From positions 1,736,001 through 1,800,000 of the forward strand of contig CP025839.1 of NCBI GenBank assembly GCA_002953655.1: a stretch of 64,000 nt of DNA. Direction: 5' to 3'. Below are positions 61,009 to 64,000 of the stretch, in pieces. The position numbers and the translations under genes were made by a program. Within the stretch, counting starts at the first letter, position 1, and each line of letters opens with the position of its first letter. Under the pieces are notes generated by a model. It was not told where the DNA came from. It searched no databases and saw only the letters and a list, made by a program, of their open reading frames with translations. The DNA is from Latilactobacillus sakei (GTDB lineage: Bacteria > Bacillota > Bacilli > Lactobacillales > Lactobacillaceae).

Positions 61009-62601
61009 TTATTTATCGTTTGTCCGAATCGTGAAGTTCCGTTTTGAACGGCCATCAGTCTTCTTACGGCTGTCGCCGCGATTGTCGTTGCTACGACGTT
61101 TGCTGCTATCACCGTTACTGCTGCTACGACGGCCATCTTTGCTGCTGTCGTTACCACGACGTTTGCCATCGCCATTACTACGACGGTTACCACCACGATA
61201 ACCACCGCCGTTACCGCCACGACGATTGCCGCTATTACCACCACGACTGCCGCCGCGGTTTCCGCCACGATTGCCACCCTTTTTACGTGAAGGTAATGGA
61301 CGTTCTGGTGTGATCTTAACTGGAACGGCTTCTTTACTGATTGTCTTCAAAAGAACTGAAGCTAATTCAACGTCTGAGAATTGTTTTAATAATTCTTCAG
61401 CTTCTTCGTTGTATTTAGCTAATTGGCCTTTTTCAATCATTGAGTTGATATCAGCAACAGCAGCTGCTAATTGACCCTTGAAGGCTTCTTTTTCTGAAGG
61501 TGGTTGTAAAGGTAACATCCGTTTCTTCGTTAATTCTTCGATAATCCGTAAGTATTCCATTTCGTTTGGTGTCACGAAAGTTACTGAAACACCTGATTTA
61601 CCGGCACGGCCAGTACGGCCAATACGATGAACATAACTGTCTGGATCTTGAGGAATATCGTAGTTATAAACATGCGTTACACCAGAGATATCAAGTCCAC
61701 GAGCAGCAACGTCGGTTGCAACTAAGACATCCAAACGGCCAGCCTTAAATGATTTCAAGACGCTCATCCGTTTTTGTTGTGATAAATCACCGTGAATCCC
61801 TTCAGCATTGTAGCCACGAGCCTTCAGACCGCGTGTTAATTCATCAACACGACGTTTTGTCCGGCCGAAAATCAATGTTAATTCTGGTGATTGAACATCG
61901 AATAAACGGGTCATAATGTCGAATTTTTCAAAGTCTTTAGCACGAACATAATATTGATCGATTAAGTCAGCCGTTAATTCTTTTGACTTCACTTTGATCA
62001 TTTCTGGATTTGTCATAAAGCTCTTACCGATCTTCATGATTGGCGCTGGTAATGTTGCTGAGAATAATAATGTTTGACGTTTTTCAGGTACTTGTTTGAT
62101 GATACTTTCGATATCATCCACAAAACCCATGTCTAACATTTCATCAGCTTCATCTAAAACTAATGTTTTAACGTGATCTAATTTAACAGTCCGACGATTG
62201 ATATGATCCAATAGACGACCTGGTGTCCCAACAAGAATTTGTGGGTGATCTTTTAATGAACGAATTTGACGGCGAATATCAGCACCACCATAAACAACTT
62301 GAACCTTAGCTTTACGGTCGCGACCTAAACGATAAAGTTCTTCTTGTGTTTGGATGGCCAATTCACGTGTTGGTGAAATGATTAATGCTTGGATATCCGG
62401 GTTATCTAAATCTAAGTTTTGTAAGATTGGTAAACCGAAAGCAGCTGTTTTACCAGTCCCTGTTTGAGCTTGGCCGATAACGTCCTTGCCAGCTAATGCC
62501 AAAGGAATTGTTTCCCCTTGGATTGGTGTTGCTTCTTCAAAGCCTGCGCGGCTAATTGCTTTCATGATTGGTTCTGATAGTCCTAATTCTGAGAATTTCA
62601 A
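61009..62601 (-). CDS. cshA: DEAD-box RNA helicase CshA
   Basis: ATP-dependent RNA helicase of the degradosome and ribosome assembly. 530 residues. Q motif (FSELGLSEPIMKAI), AQTGTGKT near residue 48, DEAD (VLDEADEMLDMGF), SAT, then HRIGRTGRAG in the second RecA domain. The C-terminal 100 residues are Gly/Arg/Asn/Ser-rich (RGGNRGG-type) and should bind RNA. TTG at 62601 was chosen because AAGGAGG precedes it; the longer frame adds 19 residues without a ribosome site. The 216-bp gap to murF holds no gene. Confidence 0.96.
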   Translation of the reverse strand: MKFSELGLSEPIMKAISRAGFEEATPIQGETIPLALAGKDVIGQAQTGTGKTAAFGLPILQNLDLDNPDIQALIISPTRELAIQTQEELYRLGRDRKAKVQVVYGGADIRRQIRSLKDHPQILVGTPGRLLDHINRRTVKLDHVKTLVLDEADEMLDMGFVDDIESIIKQVPEKRQTLLFSATLPAPIMKIGKSFMTNPEMIKVKSKELTADLIDQYYVRAKDFEKFDIMTRLFDVQSPELTLIFGRTKRRVDELTRGLKARGYNAEGIHGDLSQQKRMSVLKSFKAGRLDVLVATDVAARGLDISGVTHVYNYDIPQDPDSYVHRIGRTGRAGKSGVSVTFVTPNEMEYLRIIEELTKKRMLPLQPPSEKEAFKGQLAAAVADINSMIEKGQLAKYNEEAEELLKQFSDVELASVLLKTISKEAVPVKITPERPLPSRKKGGNRGGNRGGSRGGNSGNRRGGNGGGYRGGNRRSNGDGKRRGNDSSKDGRRSSSNGDSSKRRSNDNRGDSRKKTDGRSKRNFTIRTNDK

Positions 62602-62874
62602 ATAGTGTTCCTCCTTGTTTTGTAAAAAACATGCCATTACAAAACAGGTCCACTTCATCAGTTACACCATTTTCAAAAATCTGTCTTGTAATATAATTGT
62701 TTTCAAGAGCCCTTTTCATTAAAAAAGCTCCTTAATAGCTTATCACGCTCACCATTAATTAGCAAACGGAATTAACCCGATTATGGGCCTTATTCATTAT
62801 TTTATGGCTTTAATTAGTCGCACGAACCCGACTCTACCGCCGTAAATGTATCAGCTAAAATTCTTTTTAACTTG

Positions 62875-64000
62875 TTAATCGTTCTCAACCGTCAAAGCGG
62901 CCACCACTTTTTCTAAATGTAAACCATGACTGGCCTTTAAGACGACTAGGTCCGTGGGTTGGATGGTTGCTGCTAAAGCCGCAATTAATTCCGGCTGCTG
63001 TGTTTTTTCAAAGTAGTGTAGTTGGTCAGTGGGATAAACCGTTGCGAGTTTATCAAATAAAGGTTTGATTTCTGTCCCGAATAGATAAACTTCTTGAATT
63101 TCAGCAGGATTCAAGACCGTTGCCAAACTCTCATGGAGCTTCTTGCTAGCCGTTCCGAGTTCCAACATATCCCCTAAGACGGCGATTCGACGGCCATCAG
63201 TTTCAAAATGACTAAAGTTCCGCAACACTTCGATAGCCGCTGTTGGGTTTGAGTTATAAACATCGCTCAACATTCTTTGGCCCGCAGTACCGACCAACCA
63301 TTCTGTTCGATTACGCGTCACTTCAAAATTAGCTAATGCCTTACTCATCACTTCGGGTTTAATGTGATAATGTTGCCCAATTAAAATAGCGGCTAAAGCG
63401 TTATTGACGTTGTACGCACCCATCATTGGAATTTCAAAAGCGACATCTGGCCAAGCGTTCAACTTAAATTGCGTCTTCGTTTCACCAGCACGAACTTGAA
63501 TTGGATAGAGGGTATTAGTTGTCGCACTCCCAAAAGTTTCACATTCCAAATCACCAACACGCTCGTTTAAGAGTGGTTCATCACCATCATAAACTAGTAA
63601 GCCGTCTTCTTTTAAGAAGTCGGTGATTTCCATCTTGGCATCGGCAATCTTATCCCGTGTCTTGAAAAATTCAATATGGGCTTCGCCAATCATAGTAATG
63701 GCCGCCACATCTGGCATCGCAATTTCACTCAAAGCATGCAATTGGCCAGGGCGATCCATCCCCATTTCAATGACAAGAATTTCAGTATTGGCTTCCATTG
63801 ATAAGATTGTCTGTGGGACACCAATCTCGTTATTAAAGTTCGCTTGTGTTTTATGGATATTATACTGACTACCCAATACAGCGGCCGTCATATCTTTAGT
63901 GGTCGTTTTCCCATTACTCCCAGTAATCGCCACCACCTTCGGATTAATCTTTAGTAAGTACCGTTTAGCCAATTGTTGATACGCTGCTAGCGGATCTTTC
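62875..64000 (-). CDS. murF: UDP-N-acetylmuramoyl-tripeptide--D-alanyl-D-alanine ligase, cut by window edge
   Basis: Adds D-Ala-D-Ala to UDP-MurNAc-tripeptide, the last cytoplasmic step of the peptidoglycan precursor. The visible 375 codons cover the central ATPase and the C-terminal domain: ITGSNGKTTTKDM (P-loop), TQANFNNEIGVP, EMGMDRPGQL, YNSNPTA and GDMLELG. The frame is open to base 64000 (reading KDPLAAYQQLAKRYLL), so the N-terminal substrate domain lies outside. With cshA downstream this is the common murF-cshA-acpS-alr order of Firmicutes. Confidence 0.96.
   Translation of the reverse strand, partial: KDPLAAYQQLAKRYLLKINPKVVAITGSNGKTTTKDMTAAVLGSQYNIHKTQANFNNEIGVPQTILSMEANTEILVIEMGMDRPGQLHALSEIAMPDVAAITMIGEAHIEFFKTRDKIADAKMEITDFLKEDGLLVYDGDEPLLNERVGDLECETFGSATTNTLYPIQVRAGETKTQFKLNAWPDVAFEIPMMGAYNVNNALAAILIGQHYHIKPEVMSKALANFEVTRNRTEWLVGTAGQRMLSDVYNSNPTAAIEVLRNFSHFETDGRRIAVLGDMLELGTASKKLHESLATVLNPAEIQEVYLFGTEIKPLFDKLATVYPTDQLHYFEKTQQPELIAALAATIQPTDLVVLKASHGLHLEKVVAALTVEND

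Noticed and set aside
61005-61313. Open frames opposite the Gly/Arg-rich tail of CshA
   Set aside because: Val/Ala or Cys/Tyr/His low-complexity products are shadows of the RGG-type coding sequence.

Overview
This 64 kb window is chromosomal DNA of a low-to-moderate GC lactic acid bacterium. Gene content and order (alr-mazEF, hpt-tilS-yabR-divIC-rqcP-flippase-mfd-pth next to an L-lactate dehydrogenase, LAB-type POT peptide transporter, Firmicutes-type 16S 3' end) fit Lactobacillaceae, most likely Latilactobacillus sakei or a close relative such as L. curvatus. That species call is inference from memory, not a database match. No prophage, complete insertion sequence or CRISPR array is visible. 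Both window edges cut genes: a P-type ATPase at the left and murF at the right.

Layout. 1-3.9 kb: a riboswitch-controlled cation ATPase (partial) and the NAD salvage pair pncB-nadE. 3.9-22.3 kb: a TagA-family glycosyltransferase on the plus strand, facing a long minus-strand block for a surface glycopolymer. That block holds GT2 and GT4 glycosyltransferases, TagD, a Wzx-like flippase, a TagB/F-like glycerophosphotransferase, a Wzy-like polymerase, further membrane and capsule-type proteins, a secreted amidase with seven SH3/SLAP-like repeats, a lipoprotein and an LtaS-family sulfatase-fold enzyme. 22.3-26.3 kb: nagA-nagR with a dre-type operator inside the nagA promoter, a Gfo/Idh/MocA oxidoreductase and proC. 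26.4-29 kb: a sortase, a Ser-rich wall-anchored protein with an LLQTG sorting motif and a divergent XRE regulator. 29.2-37.7 kb: tRNA-Tyr/Gln, a POT transporter, a NUDIX hydrolase and a complete rRNA operon (16S-23S-5S-tRNA Asn-Glu-Thr) with two promoters.

37.8-52.8 kb is a minus-strand housekeeping block (lysS, dus, hslO, ftsH, hpt, tilS, yabR, divIC, rqcP, flippase, mfd, pth). 53-57.4 kb carries ldhL, a MarR regulator, an L,D-transpeptidase-fold protein and a CBS-domain protein resembling c-di-AMP-binding CbpA. 58-64 kb carries queT under a preQ1-I riboswitch, mazF/mazE-alr-acpS, the DEAD-box helicase gene cshA and murF.

The most interesting observation is a family of roughly 115-nt imperfect hairpin elements. 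They have near-constant ends (GTGCG at the 5' end, GCACGTTTAA at the 3' end) but stems that differ in sequence while still pairing. All seven full or shortened copies found lie on the sense strand immediately after a stop codon or in tandem behind such a copy: after nadE (two plus a truncated third), after proC (one) and after the CBS-domain gene (four in tandem). This looks like a mobile or amplified structured RNA element of 3' untranslated regions. Two riboswitches (yybP-ykoY Mn2+ and preQ1-I) were also read directly from the sequence.
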